64,000 bases of DNA from Rhizobium sp. Leaf453 (GCF_001425605.1 NZ_LMRG01000004.1:81527-145526), one strand, 5' to 3'; counted from the stretch's first letter, positions 33,190-41,124 are shown. The notes: a model not told the origin generated them from the sequence alone. Program-made: numbers and translations.

Positions 33190-34922
33190 ATGTCTTCCCT
33201 CCCAAGGGGTTGGTAGCTGGCAGGAATTGCATGGAAGCGGCGCTCGGCACCGACAAATTCTAGGCGAACTGACCCAACATTCCCGCACATCGGCTGCCGC
33301 CTGATCTTCTGTGCGATGACGAAGGTGACGTTCTTTTCGTAGTCTCGATATACCACGATGCCGGCGTCGGCTTTGTTGCGCCAATGCGCGCTGCCGGCGA
33401 GATCGTAGAGCTGCGGGACCGGCTCCTTGCCGTCCACAGGGCTTCCGAGCTTGCGCGGATGGATAACCATCCAGACCGTGCAGTCGTGTAGCTTCCCGAA
33501 CCGCTTGCACTTGGCTATCAGTTGCGAAACGAACTCGGTCTCGGTCAGGTTATCGGGTCTCGATGCCTCGATCTCGTTGTATGGGTCGAGGACGATATTT
33601 CTCACGCCGTACCGGATCACGGCGGCGCGCGCCCGCTCCAACAACCAGTCTATCGACGGCGTATGTTCGAGCGTGCCAAGCAGGTAAACCCTCTCTCGCA
33701 ACCACATCATGGCGTTGGCGGCATCTTCGCGCGTCATGCGCATGCTCGGGCCATCGTAGAAAGGATTGCCAGCCCAGATTTCAGACAGGTCCGCGATCTG
33801 GTTGGCGTGGCCGGTCTCCGGTGAAAAGATCGCCCATTTTTCCTCTCGCAGGCGCGCCGACTGCACGATGACCTGCGACAGCCACCTCGACTTGCCGTGG
33901 TTCGGTATGCCTGTTACCGCAATGAACTGCCCGGGAATGTACTTGAAGGCTCGGTCCATTTCCGGCCATCCGGTGGATAACGGCTGCGGGCCCTTGCCGT
34001 CGTAAAGGTCCATAACCTCGGCGAAAAACTCGTCAATATCGTGTAGCCCTTCGATCGGCCAAGGCTCCGCACCGTCAACGGCCGCACGCAATGCGTCAGC
34101 GCCGAACTTCATCAGACACTCGTTGGCGTCCTTGCTGCCAGCTGGCATCTTCACACGATAGCAGCGATCACGTCCGATCCGCTTGGCGATTTCCTGTGCG
34201 AGGTTTTCGCCGGGCTCGTCCATGTCGCTTGCGATCAGGACACGCTTGACCTTCGTCAGCAAATCCCAATGCGTGCCGAATGGCTCGTACCGCTTGTCGC
34301 TTGTCTCTGGCCCCTTGGGGGCTCCATTAGGCAGGGACACGATGTGGTGATATCCTACCTCGTGCAGCGTGATGACGTCGATTTCGCCTTCGCAGATGAT
34401 CAGATCCTCGCCGGCTCCGATTGTGTCTGCGTTGAAGAACACCGGCTCCGGGTCTTTTTCCTGGACAAAATTCTTATCAACCGTCCTGTACTTGACGTTC
34501 CGCAACTCCCCGTCCCACTCGTACGGGAAGGCGATGCAATCCTCTTCCTTCTCGGTCTGCGGAAACCAGTGGCGCGTTTTGTGGATGCCGAAGTTGACAA
34601 CCGTCTCGGGGCTGATGCCGCGCTTCTCAAACCATGCCAGGAGCGTATCCGGGCGTTCACGCCGCGCTGGCCGGACGGGCTTGCGGTACACGCGACGTTC
34701 GCGCGCTGGACGATAACCCTCGCCCGCAGTAGCGCCAGCAAATCCACAGTGATGGCATTTCCAGAGCGCTCGACCATCGCCTTCAACGGTAACCGAGAGG
34801 CAGGGATCGTTCTTCTTGCGGCGGGAAGAACTGCAGCTTGGGCAAATGGTCTTGTGGCTGCCGGGGCTTTCGCTACGGAGGCGGATATTGTGTTCGGCAA
34901 GGGCGGCTCTGGTGTCGACCAT
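33186..34922 (-). CDS. Bifunctional primase-helicase (T7 gp4-like)
   Basis: 578 residues. A zinc motif near 28-62 (CPSCSSSRR...WKCHHCG) is followed by a TOPRIM domain (DLIICEGEIDVITLHEVGYHHIVSLPNGAPKG near 172-205, and VLIASDMDEPGENLAQEI near 238-255). A RecA-like helicase domain then has Walker A GIPNHGKSRW near 345 and an IVLDPYNEIE Walker B region near 445. It makes primers and unwinds DNA at the phage fork. Next to the DUF1376 gene, which often supplies an initiator or loader function. Confidence 0.88.
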   Translation of the reverse strand: MVDTRAALAEHNIRLRSESPGSHKTICPSCSSSRRKKNDPCLSVTVEGDGRALWKCHHCGFAGATAGEGYRPARERRVYRKPVRPARRERPDTLLAWFEKRGISPETVVNFGIHKTRHWFPQTEKEEDCIAFPYEWDGELRNVKYRTVDKNFVQEKDPEPVFFNADTIGAGEDLIICEGEIDVITLHEVGYHHIVSLPNGAPKGPETSDKRYEPFGTHWDLLTKVKRVLIASDMDEPGENLAQEIAKRIGRDRCYRVKMPAGSKDANECLMKFGADALRAAVDGAEPWPIEGLHDIDEFFAEVMDLYDGKGPQPLSTGWPEMDRAFKYIPGQFIAVTGIPNHGKSRWLSQVIVQSARLREEKWAIFSPETGHANQIADLSEIWAGNPFYDGPSMRMTREDAANAMMWLRERVYLLGTLEHTPSIDWLLERARAAVIRYGVRNIVLDPYNEIEASRPDNLTETEFVSQLIAKCKRFGKLHDCTVWMVIHPRKLGSPVDGKEPVPQLYDLAGSAHWRNKADAGIVVYRDYEKNVTFVIAQKIRRQPMCGNVGSVRLEFVGAERRFHAIPASYQPLGREDI

Positions 34923-34923
34923 G

Positions 34924-35664
34924 TCAACGACCTCCGAAAAGGAAATCGTTGGTCAGGTGACCGTCGGCACCGCGCCCGTTGCCGGTCGGCAACTTTTCGA
35001 GTTTATCCTTGTACCAATTCCGCCACGCGGCGCGCCAATCTATCTTCTTGCCGTTGGTGCTGGAAAGTGACCAATCCCGCATTCGAACTGACTCTGAAAC
35101 TGCCTTGTCTCGCTTCAGACCAGCTTTTACCGCTTCATCGATCCAATCATCCGGGCACTGCCAATCCGGCGAAAGCCTTGAGGCGCGTTTTTTGGAAACA
35201 CCTTTAGGTGTTTCTTTTATTATATTCTGAGCTTCTGAGTTTCGCTTTGCATCCGCTATGCAATCGCTATGCAGAGGCATATCTGGGCCATTGTTTTTTC
35301 TGCGTTTTTGCCACGACTGCCGAGACGCGATTGATAGCTGCTCCTGCATTTTTGCGCGTGACCTGAACGCATTTTCGCATCGTTCATTCCAATAGCCGCA
35401 GTTCAACTTGACGATTTTCCCATCAGGTATGAGCTGCGAAAGAACCTTTTCGAAGGTGCGAAGATCGGCGCCGCACATGCGGGAAAGCCTGTCGTGGGAT
35501 TGGTCAAGCGCCCGACCACGCATGTACATTTCCATGAGTAGCATCGTGTAGATGCCGATCTCGTGAGCCTTCATCCCGCGAACACCGCCGACGAAGTCAT
35601 CTTGGTACCACTGCACGTATGGCAGCACACAATGGGTGAAGTCTGGAACGTAATCAGGGTTCAC
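34924..35664 (-). CDS. DUF1376 replication-associated protein
   Basis: 246 residues. The opening LPYVQWYQDDFVGGVRGMKAHEIGIYTMLLMEMYMRGRAL is the DUF1376 signature, a winged-helix-like fold found beside phage replication genes (YdaU-type). The C-terminal half carries an RLSPDWQCPDDWIDEAVKAGL block seen in phage replication initiators. Followed by the primase-helicase with one base between. It probably helps open the origin or load the helicase (inference). Confidence 0.75.
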   Translation of the reverse strand: MNPDYVPDFTHCVLPYVQWYQDDFVGGVRGMKAHEIGIYTMLLMEMYMRGRALDQSHDRLSRMCGADLRTFEKVLSQLIPDGKIVKLNCGYWNERCENAFRSRAKMQEQLSIASRQSWQKRRKNNGPDMPLHSDCIADAKRNSEAQNIIKETPKGVSKKRASRLSPDWQCPDDWIDEAVKAGLKRDKAVSESVRMRDWSLSSTNGKKIDWRAAWRNWYKDKLEKLPTGNGRGADGHLTNDFLFGGR

Positions 35665-35936
35665 TGTGACGCTCCTTCGTCATTCTGACATTCTTGACGG
35701 TCGCACCACTCATGTGCATCGCGAATACTTTTTGCTTCCGCGTCCCAGTCATAACCGGGACCGTACCATTCGAGCTTGTCTCCGAAGCGCAGCGCCCGGA
35801 TCAGGAAATGCCGGCCAAGTTCTGTTTTTGGCAGCTTCACTACGTGACCGGCAAACCGAAGCATGATGGATGGTGGACGGGTTCGGTGTACCGGGAATAT
35901 GACAACGCCGTCCCGACGTGTGATCGCGATCGTCAT
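35661..35936 (-). CDS. Hypothetical phage protein, 91 aa
   Basis: 91 residues from ATG 35936; a longer frame is a shadow. Ends overlap both neighbours by four bases. Contains ITRRDGVVIFPVHRTRPPSIMLRFAGHVVKLPKTELGRHFLIRALRFGD. No family recognised. Early operon. Confidence 0.5.
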   Translation of the reverse strand: MTIAITRRDGVVIFPVHRTRPPSIMLRFAGHVVKLPKTELGRHFLIRALRFGDKLEWYGPGYDWDAEAKSIRDAHEWCDRQECQNDEGASQ

Positions 35937-36142
35937 CCGAACACCCTCCGCAGCAGCCGCATTTCGCCGGCGAGGTAGATCGCGGCGCAGGCCTTGGACG
36001 GGTCGAGGCCGAAGCGCTCGGTCAGGTGCGGGACAATCGGGCGTGGCGGCGCCGGCGTGTCGGACAAATACTGTGCGGCCTCGACGACTTCCGGCGGATG
36101 CGGAAGCTCTCTCGCACGTGCATGCACGTGAGGGGCGGTCAT
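35933..36142 (-). CDS. Hypothetical phage protein, 69 aa
   Basis: 69 residues from ATG 36142, overlapping the Cro-like stop (ATGA). DTPAPPRPIVPHLTERFGLDPSKACAAIYLAGEMR reads like a small helix-turn-helix domain, as in phage proteins encoded directly after Cro, but this is not certain. Confidence 0.5.
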   Translation of the reverse strand: MTAPHVHARARELPHPPEVVEAAQYLSDTPAPPRPIVPHLTERFGLDPSKACAAIYLAGEMRLLRRVFG

Positions 36143-36408
36143 GCAGACACCGCTGGACGGAATCCCACATCCGCCATCCATTTCATAAGATCGAGCGGCC
36201 TCTGCTGGTCGGCTGGCCAGTTTTCAGCGAACCACAGCATGACCTCGTCGAAGGTTCTTGCGGTGAAACTTTTCGACTTGTCTGCGATGCGGGTGAAAAA
36301 CGTCGCGTCGTTCTTAACGCGGCGGGAAACTGTTGAGATTGCACAGCGTTCGACGCTCGCGAATTCGCTGGCTGTAGTGAGCAAGATTTTGCGGAGTTCG
36401 TTTTCCAT
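36139..36408 (-). CDS. Cro-like early regulator
   Basis: 89 residues. A helix-turn-helix can be read at about 14-40 (SEFASVERCAISTVSRRVKND), with the typical STVSRR recognition helix. Divergent from the CI-like gene and first gene of the leftward operon, so it takes the cro position. The -10 box of its promoter ends seven bases before the ATG, so the mRNA may be leaderless. Its first five residues (MENEL) and codons equal those of the divergent repressor. Confidence 0.75.
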   Translation of the reverse strand: MENELRKILLTTASEFASVERCAISTVSRRVKNDATFFTRIADKSKSFTARTFDEVMLWFAENWPADQQRPLDLMKWMADVGFRPAVSA

Positions 36409-36414
36409 CCGTTA

Positions 36415-36443
36415 AACATACTGATAAATCATTCGCCTGTAAA
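36415..36443 (-). promoter_or_regulatory. Early leftward promoter
   Basis: On the minus strand TTTACA (36443-36438) is separated by 17 bases from TATGTT (36420-36415). Transcription would start near 36408, at the ATG of the Cro-like gene. The operator at 36420-36435 fills the spacer, so repressor binding would block RNA polymerase. Confidence 0.6.
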
Positions 36444-36500
36444 CCGTTCGACTGAAAAATCAGTCTGGCTTTTTCAGAGATTGTGTCGGATAAATCAGCC
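36420..36500. promoter_or_regulatory. Repressor operator cluster (three sites)
   Basis: Three related sites lie between the divergent regulators: ACTGATAAATCATTCG (36420-36435), the perfect palindrome GACTGAAAAATCAGTC (36450-36465) and GGATAAATCAGCC (36488-36500). Two more occur after the repressor gene. The common core is CTGAWAAATCA. Spacing is 30 to 38 bases. Confidence 0.65.
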
Positions 36501-37268
36501 ATGGAAAACGAACTCGCTAATCGAATAAAAAATCGCCTCGAAGAAATCGGGAAAAGCGCCGCCGGAGCCTCGCTAGAGGCGGGCCTAGGGCGCTCTGCTA
36601 TCACAGATATTCTCTCTGGGAATTCTGGAAGCCCCCGCCTCGCTACCCTTGAGAAGCTTGCTGTGGTGCTGGACTGCACGCTCGCGTTCCTAGTGGGAGC
36701 TACAGACGCACCGGATAAGCAGCCTGCAGCCGATGACATTCCAAGAATGGGGCCGGCGCGGGTTCCCATCGTCGGGTCTCTCCAAGTGGGCATTTATCAA
36801 GAAGACGAGGTCTTCCGTTCCGGGTTGAGCAAGGCACTTCTTCACACGTATGTGCGACCCAGTAGGAAGTACGCCAATTGGGACACCTCCGCATCGACGA
36901 TGGGCGACGATTCGTTTTCAAGCTTCCATATCATCAAAGGCGATATTCTTACGTTCGCCCATCCCAAAGACCCCAAGGAAGCCATCCCACTTCGGAACGG
37001 TATGCTTGTAGGCGTAAAGCGCCGAGTGGCGCATGGCATATTTGAGATCAGTGTGAGGTATGTGTCCAACGATGGCCGCAGGATCAGCTTTTTGATCGGC
37101 AACGCCGACGAAAACGCCGTGAAATCTAGATCGATCACAATTGAACTAGCCGATGTCACAGATGAAGGCATCGACGGGGATCCGAACCGTTATCACATCC
37201 ACGACGGGCAAGTGCGCGTTTTCGGCGTCCTCATCAGGGTGGAACGGGAAATTTCAGATGGCGAATGA
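36501..37268 (+). CDS. CI-like phage repressor (HTH plus S24-type C-terminal domain)
   Basis: 255 residues from ATG 36501; a GTG at 36483 would add six residues, and neither has a good binding site. The helix-turn-helix is at about 13-60 (SAAGASLEAGLGRSAITDILSGNSGSPRLATLEKLAVVLDCTLAFLVG). The C-terminal half resembles LexA/CI folds: VPIVGSLQVGIYQE (possible cleavage-loop region) and STMGDDSFSSFHIIKGDILTF, where SF-x-x replaces the SM of GDSM. A Lys (KRRVAHGIFEISVR) may be the base. It should hold the prophage silent by binding the CTGAWAAATCA sites. Confidence 0.8.
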   Translation: MENELANRIKNRLEEIGKSAAGASLEAGLGRSAITDILSGNSGSPRLATLEKLAVVLDCTLAFLVGATDAPDKQPAADDIPRMGPARVPIVGSLQVGIYQEDEVFRSGLSKALLHTYVRPSRKYANWDTSASTMGDDSFSSFHIIKGDILTFAHPKDPKEAIPLRNGMLVGVKRRVAHGIFEISVRYVSNDGRRISFLIGNADENAVKSRSITIELADVTDEGIDGDPNRYHIHDGQVRVFGVLIRVEREISDGE

Positions 37269-37314
37269 TATTTCAGTCGTGAAGATTGACGGCTGAAAAA
37301 TCATTCGTTATGTT
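37261..37314 (+). promoter_or_regulatory. Second repressor-controlled promoter with two operators
   Basis: TTGACG (37286-37291) and TATGTT (37309-37314) are 17 bases apart. The spacer holds GGCTGAAAAATCATTC (37291-37306); a further site in reverse (GACTGAAATATCATTCGC read on the minus strand, 37261-37278) overlaps the repressor stop codon. Layout and sequence mirror the leftward early promoter. It drives the gene at 37342. Confidence 0.6.
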
Positions 37315-37341
37315 TACTCCATCTTAACCGATGGAGCCGAC

Positions 37342-37698
37342 ATGAACATCGCCGTCACCCCGCCCCACACGGTCGCGCAAGCGATCGAGGCGCACCGCCA
37401 GGCAATCGATATCGACGAATCTTCGTTCTTCAATGGAGGCTGGCCAAAATCCGTGGCCTTGGCCGACAGAACCGGCGCCGCCGAGATTGTCGCCTACCTC
37501 GCCATGATCTCGGCACCGTGCGCCACGGTCGAGGATGTACAGCTCAAGCTCCATTACATCCTGAACGGATCAGTCGGCGAGCGGATGAAGCTGGTCGAGT
37601 GCCTTGATTACGATGAGTACGGCGGGGTGGCTACTCTTCAGGCGTTTCTTCATTCTCTTTTGCTGGCTGCTGCGGCGCCGGAGGCTCAGACACCATGA
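37342..37698 (+). CDS. Hypothetical early protein, 118 aa
   Basis: 118 residues, soluble (MNIAVTPPHTVAQAIEAHRQAIDIDESSFF start). GGAG lies seven bases upstream of the ATG. It is under the second repressor-controlled promoter, so it should be expressed early after induction. Its end overlaps the convergent RHH gene by 68 bases, which may limit one or the other. No family recognised. Confidence 0.6.
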   Translation: MNIAVTPPHTVAQAIEAHRQAIDIDESSFFNGGWPKSVALADRTGAAEIVAYLAMISAPCATVEDVQLKLHYILNGSVGERMKLVECLDYDEYGGVATLQAFLHSLLLAAAAPEAQTP

Positions 37699-38053
37699 TC
37701 CGAGCGCCATTAGAGTTTAACACGACCTGCGGGCGACGATCGTCATCCTCCAAAAGCTCCACGAACATGCCCGGGTTGTTCTTGTCGAGATACGCGTTCG
37801 CCGCGCCGACAGTCGCCCTTCGGCCCGCGCTGGACGTCGCTCGCAGGATTGGGATCATCCAATCAGTCATGAACGCCCCGACGTCAAACGCGACTTCCGG
37901 ATATTTCACTTCAAGCGTGGCAACAATTTCCGCATTCATAGAGCGGTTGTTTTCCTCGGCCACGACTTTGATGCGATCCCGCAACCCTGATGGGAGGCGC
38001 AGCACAAACTTGTCGAGGTCTTTTGCAAGAGAGACAGCCATAAGTGATACCAT
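37631..38053 (-). CDS. Arc/Mnt-like ribbon-helix-helix repressor with C-terminal extension
   Basis: About 140 residues (an ATG at 38041 would give 136). The Arc-type ribbon-helix-helix is clear at about 14-45: DKFVLRLPSGLRDRIKVVAEENNRSMNAEIVATLE, with a strand of alternating residues, RD.I and SMNAEIV. The C-terminal 90 residues are an extra domain. It is transcribed away from the second RHH gene, as Mnt is from Arc in phage P22. Operator 38048-38060 lies over its start. Likely role: repressing the antirepressor operon and itself. Confidence 0.75.
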   Translation of the reverse strand: MVSLMAVSLAKDLDKFVLRLPSGLRDRIKVVAEENNRSMNAEIVATLEVKYPEVAFDVGAFMTDWMIPILRATSSAGRRATVGAANAYLDKNNPGMFVELLEDDDRRPQVVLNSNGARIMVSEPPAPQQPAKENEETPEE

Positions 38054-38123
38054 AATGCCATGTCCACAGAAAATAAATGATGGCACTATGCCAGCTACTT
38101 GCGGACGTGATGGCATCATGCCA
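38048..38123. promoter_or_regulatory. Three TGGCA-N3-TGCCA operators in the divergent RHH promoter
   Basis: Sites at 38081-38093 (TGGCACTATGCCA) and 38111-38123 (TGGCATCATGCCA) are perfect inverted repeats; 38048-38060 (TACCATAATGCCA) has two changes in one half. Centres are 33 and 30 bases apart, about three helical turns. The right one lies in the 17-base spacer of a possible plus-strand promoter (TTGCGG 38099, CATTCT 38122; poor -10). Confidence 0.7.
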
Positions 38124-38149
38124 TTCTCTTCCTAACAAAGGATTAATAG

Positions 38150-38365
38150 ATGCGGTCCGATCGTATCCAGAGCCAAAAGATAAAGACCACGTTCCGGCTG
38201 CCCGATGACGTGAGGCTCTTCCTCGACCAGCAGGCAGAGCAAAATGGCAGCTCGCAGAACAGCGAAATCATTCGTGCCGTGCGGGAAAGAATGATCAAAT
38301 TTCAAAGCGTTGGAAGGAATGACAACGAAATTTCCTGCGCATCTGAAAAAGCAGGGTTAGCCTAA
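38150..38365 (+). CDS. Arc-like ribbon-helix-helix repressor
   Basis: 71 residues, preceded by AAAGGA. The domain IKTTFRLPDDVRLFLDQQAEQNGSSQNSEIIRAVRERM is a textbook Arc fold: a strand, a first helix with D..FLD.QA and the S.NSEI second helix. The last 20 residues are unlike the fold. It stands directly before the antirepressor gene, as arc does before ant in P22, and so would limit antirepressor synthesis. Confidence 0.8.
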   Translation: MRSDRIQSQKIKTTFRLPDDVRLFLDQQAEQNGSSQNSEIIRAVRERMIKFQSVGRNDNEISCASEKAGLA

Positions 38366-38480
38366 GATGAAAACGGCCACCGAATCGGGTGCCAGCCCGC
38401 CTCGATAGCCGTTCTCGAAATGACTGCCGCGTTCGTAGCGCGGAAATCGGAATGCCAGTTTCAACAATGAGGATGCCGAA

Positions 38481-39353
38481 ATGGACAGCCAGTCCAGTAG
38501 CACACTTATGCCTACGGTTTCAATCGGTGGGGTCGATGTTAAGCGCATCACCTATCGCGGCGAGCCGATCGTCACGATGTCTCAGGTCGATGAAATACAC
38601 CAGCGGCCAGACGACACAGCCCGTCGCACTTTCAACGAAAACCGTGACCGGTTTGTCGAAGGCGCGGATTTCCACAGTCTGACATCGGACGAAATACGTA
38701 CGATGTCGCAGTTGGGTATTTTCCCTTCGAGGACAGCGCGGGCCAACGTTTTGACTGAACGCGGATACCTCAAGCTGACCAAGCCGATGAATGACGATCG
38801 GGCGTGGGAAGTCCAGGGCGATATGGTAGACGTCTATTTTGCCGCACAAGAAGGCGCGATAGACGTGTCGCGCTTGCCTCTCTCAAAGAAGCTCAAGACC
38901 GTCGGCGACGTCATGCATGGTTTCAGTCGTCTCGCAGGGCTGCTCGGCCTGAAAGGCAATCAGCGTGCGCTTTCGGCAGCAATGGCAACCCAACGCGAGA
39001 CCGGGGTGAATGTGCTCGAACTTACCGGCGTAACACATCTGAAGGCTGATATTTCCCAGCAGTTCATCAACTCCACTTCGGTCGGCGAGCGGACTGACCC
39101 AACCAAAACGGCGAACGAGGTGAACCTGATCCTTGAAAAGCTCGGCCTTCAAGCGGCGCACCGCATTCCAGGTAAGCGCCCCGGCAAGATGCGGATCGCC
39201 TATTGGGATTTGACTGACGCGGGTCGCGCCGCCGGCGGCGATATCTTCGACACCGGCAAGAAGGATTTTAAGGGCCGGCCCGTCAAGCAGATCATGTGGC
39301 CGACCAGTGTCATCGCCCTTGTTCAACGCCAGTTGACGGAGACGCTGCTATGA
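38481..39353 (+). CDS. Phage antirepressor (ORF6N domain)
   Basis: 290 residues with a good GAGGAT site six bases before the ATG. Residues 18-110 are an ORF6N/KilA-N-type domain (VDVKRITYRGEPIVTMSQVDEIHQRPDDTARRTFNENRDRFVEGADFHSL, then NVLTERGYLKLTKPM). The C-terminal half (about 120-290) includes VNLILEKLGLQAAHRIPGKRPGKMRIAYWDLTDAGRAAGGDIFDTGK, as in phage Ant proteins. It should inactivate the main repressor and trigger the lytic switch. Confidence 0.82.
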   Translation: MDSQSSSTLMPTVSIGGVDVKRITYRGEPIVTMSQVDEIHQRPDDTARRTFNENRDRFVEGADFHSLTSDEIRTMSQLGIFPSRTARANVLTERGYLKLTKPMNDDRAWEVQGDMVDVYFAAQEGAIDVSRLPLSKKLKTVGDVMHGFSRLAGLLGLKGNQRALSAAMATQRETGVNVLELTGVTHLKADISQQFINSTSVGERTDPTKTANEVNLILEKLGLQAAHRIPGKRPGKMRIAYWDLTDAGRAAGGDIFDTGKKDFKGRPVKQIMWPTSVIALVQRQLTETLL

Positions 39354-39682
39354 CCCTGGTCTGCGAACAAGGCGGCGAACTCGCACCGGAAAGCAAGGCA
39401 GCGGTTCTGGCCGAGGTGATCAGGTTCATAGCAACGCGGATTGAACCGGTAGCCTATGAAGCACTGCTGTCGCACATTATCAAACACTTCGAGACCGATG
39501 AGCCGACTGTGTCGCTCCACGTGATGCGTGCATTATTGGAACTGTGCGCAACGGGCTTCGCTTCGTCGAACACCTATCACCATGCACCCGAGCGCGGTGA
39601 ACAATGGCTTATTTTCGAAGCTGATACGACAATCGGCCCCACAAGGAAGCTGACCACATTCATCTACGGACAGATTGAATGA
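39350..39682 (+). CDS. Hypothetical protein, 110 aa
   Basis: 110 residues from ATG 39350, which overlaps the antirepressor stop (ATGA). Helical, with AVLAEVIRFIATRIEPVAYEALLSHIIKHFETDEPTVSLHVMRALLELCATGFASS resembling a winged-helix DNA-binding core. No named family. Probable regulator in the antirepressor operon. Confidence 0.55.
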   Translation: MTLVCEQGGELAPESKAAVLAEVIRFIATRIEPVAYEALLSHIIKHFETDEPTVSLHVMRALLELCATGFASSNTYHHAPERGEQWLIFEADTTIGPTRKLTTFIYGQIE

Positions 39683-39750
39683 CGCCCGCTTAACCAGCGA
39701 CCGGCGCACAACTGCGCCGATCTCCACCCTTTCAAATCTGGAGAATACCA

Positions 39751-40359
39751 ATGCCGAACACCGTTCCGGCCGCTGGCGAAGCCATGCCGAAAAACAACCT
39801 GCCCGCCGACTTCCACCCCAGCGATATCGTCTACGAAGTCAGCGACCTGCTGCACCTCCTGCAGGCGAGCTACAACATCTTGCACGAGATGCATTACGCT
39901 CACGCCGACGGCTCACGCAATGAAGAGCTGGATCAGGTCGCGTCTATCCAGCGGATCGCCATCGAACACACCAAGCGGATCAGCGCGAAAACCGTAGTCC
40001 TTGATGGCCCCTGCCCTTGGTTCGTTGACAATTGCGACCAGAAGGCGGTTGAACCGGCCGCGTCCACCTTGGCCTACGCGATCTATCGTTATCGCGCCGA
40101 TTGGAACGACTTCCTTGCAGCTTCGATCGCTGCGGATGAAAGCGGTGATCGGAATGCCGTGCTGCCGACCGACCATAAGGCCTCGGAGCGAATTATTGCG
40201 AACTGGAGCCGACCGGCCGCAAGCGTTGCTGAGGCGGAACAGGCACTCGAACTCGCTATTCAAGACCACGACATCGGCGAAACGCCGCGCATTACCGGGA
40301 TGATGAAGGCTGCACTCGGCTGGATCAAGTCGGAGCGCGAACGGAGGGCGGGCCTGTGA
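39751..40359 (+). CDS. Hypothetical phage protein, 202 aa
   Basis: 202 residues, helical, soluble. EVSDLLHLLQASYNILHEMHYAHADGSRNEELDQVASIQRIAIEHTKRI is an amphipathic helical bundle. No family recognised, but proteins of this kind are common in the integrase-side operon of rhizobial prophages. The next gene overlaps it by four bases. Confidence 0.55.
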   Translation: MPNTVPAAGEAMPKNNLPADFHPSDIVYEVSDLLHLLQASYNILHEMHYAHADGSRNEELDQVASIQRIAIEHTKRISAKTVVLDGPCPWFVDNCDQKAVEPAASTLAYAIYRYRADWNDFLAASIAADESGDRNAVLPTDHKASERIIANWSRPAASVAEAEQALELAIQDHDIGETPRITGMMKAALGWIKSERERRAGL

Positions 40360-40733
40360 AAACGATCAATTTGACCCGCCGTCAGTCGCTCGCTCTCTTG
40401 GCCGGCGCATCCTTTCCGCCGATGGCAGCGGTCGCCGTCGCCGCCACGGCACCGGTCCCCATGAGCATCGACGACTTTCTCGCCAAGGCAACGCCGGCTG
40501 AAATTGTCAGGTATCACGCCAACGCACTGGCCGACGCCATGGCCAAGATGCATCCCGACCACTTGTGGCGTGCCGAGGTATGTCACGAACATCAGTTCGC
40601 GCTGGTCGTCGGGGATCACGTCGGAAAGCGCTCGGCACCGGTTGCGAAAGTTCACATTGATGACGGATCGCCGCTATTGGCCGACGATGTCACCGGCACC
40701 AATGCCTATGCAAGTTGGGAGGCCGGACGATGA
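40356..40733 (+). CDS. Protein with twin-arginine (Tat) signal
   Basis: 125 residues. The N-terminus MKTINLTRRQSLALLAGASF has a Tat motif (TRRQSLAL) and a hydrophobic core ending in AVAVAATA, so the folded product would be exported to the periplasm. The mature part (about 30-125) is a small domain with no recognised family; one conserved-looking HEHQFALVVGDHVG block is seen. Unusual for an early phage protein. Overlaps both neighbours by four bases. Confidence 0.55.
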   Translation: MKTINLTRRQSLALLAGASFPPMAAVAVAATAPVPMSIDDFLAKATPAEIVRYHANALADAMAKMHPDHLWRAEVCHEHQFALVVGDHVGKRSAPVAKVHIDDGSPLLADDVTGTNAYASWEAGR

Positions 40734-40939
40734 CAGACAACATCGAACGCCGCCTTGGCGACATCGTGGATCTTCTCGCCACCGTCCGATATCTCAACGA
40801 GGCCGTCTTCATGGCCGCTGCCGACCGCTCGCTGACACGCGATGCGACGAATGCGATCCAAGCCGTTTCGGGCGAAATTGACAGCAAACTTCTCGCCGTC
40901 GAAGAGCGAATTGAGGAAATCCAGGGGGAGCTCAAATGA
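40730..40939 (+). CDS. Small helical protein, 69 aa
   Basis: 69 residues from ATG 40730 (ATGA overlap), with a coiled-coil-like pattern (IERRLGDIVDLLATVRYLNEAV...AVEERIEEIQGELK). No family recognised. Coupled to the gene before and after. Confidence 0.5.
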   Translation: MTDNIERRLGDIVDLLATVRYLNEAVFMAAADRSLTRDATNAIQAVSGEIDSKLLAVEERIEEIQGELK

Positions 40940-41124
40940 CAGCCTCCCCTGCGATATACCAGTTCCGCCGGCAGGAGCTTGAACGCTGGATCGATAACGC
41001 CATCGCGTTGCTCGACCACCTCGACGGCGACCCTGATCTCGAAGACGATGATCGCGAAGAGACGATGGATGAGGACAGCCACCTTTGCGGGCGCCTCAAG
41101 CTGATCGGAGTGCCCAGCCGATGA
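40936..41124 (+). CDS. Small acidic protein, 62 aa
   Basis: 62 residues, very acidic in the second half (GDPDLEDDDREETMDEDS). Starts by an ATGA overlap and ends by an ATGA overlap with the next gene. Small acidic phage proteins may mimic DNA or act as regulators; here this is only a possibility. Confidence 0.5.
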   Translation: MTASPAIYQFRRQELERWIDNAIALLDHLDGDPDLEDDDREETMDEDSHLCGRLKLIGVPSR

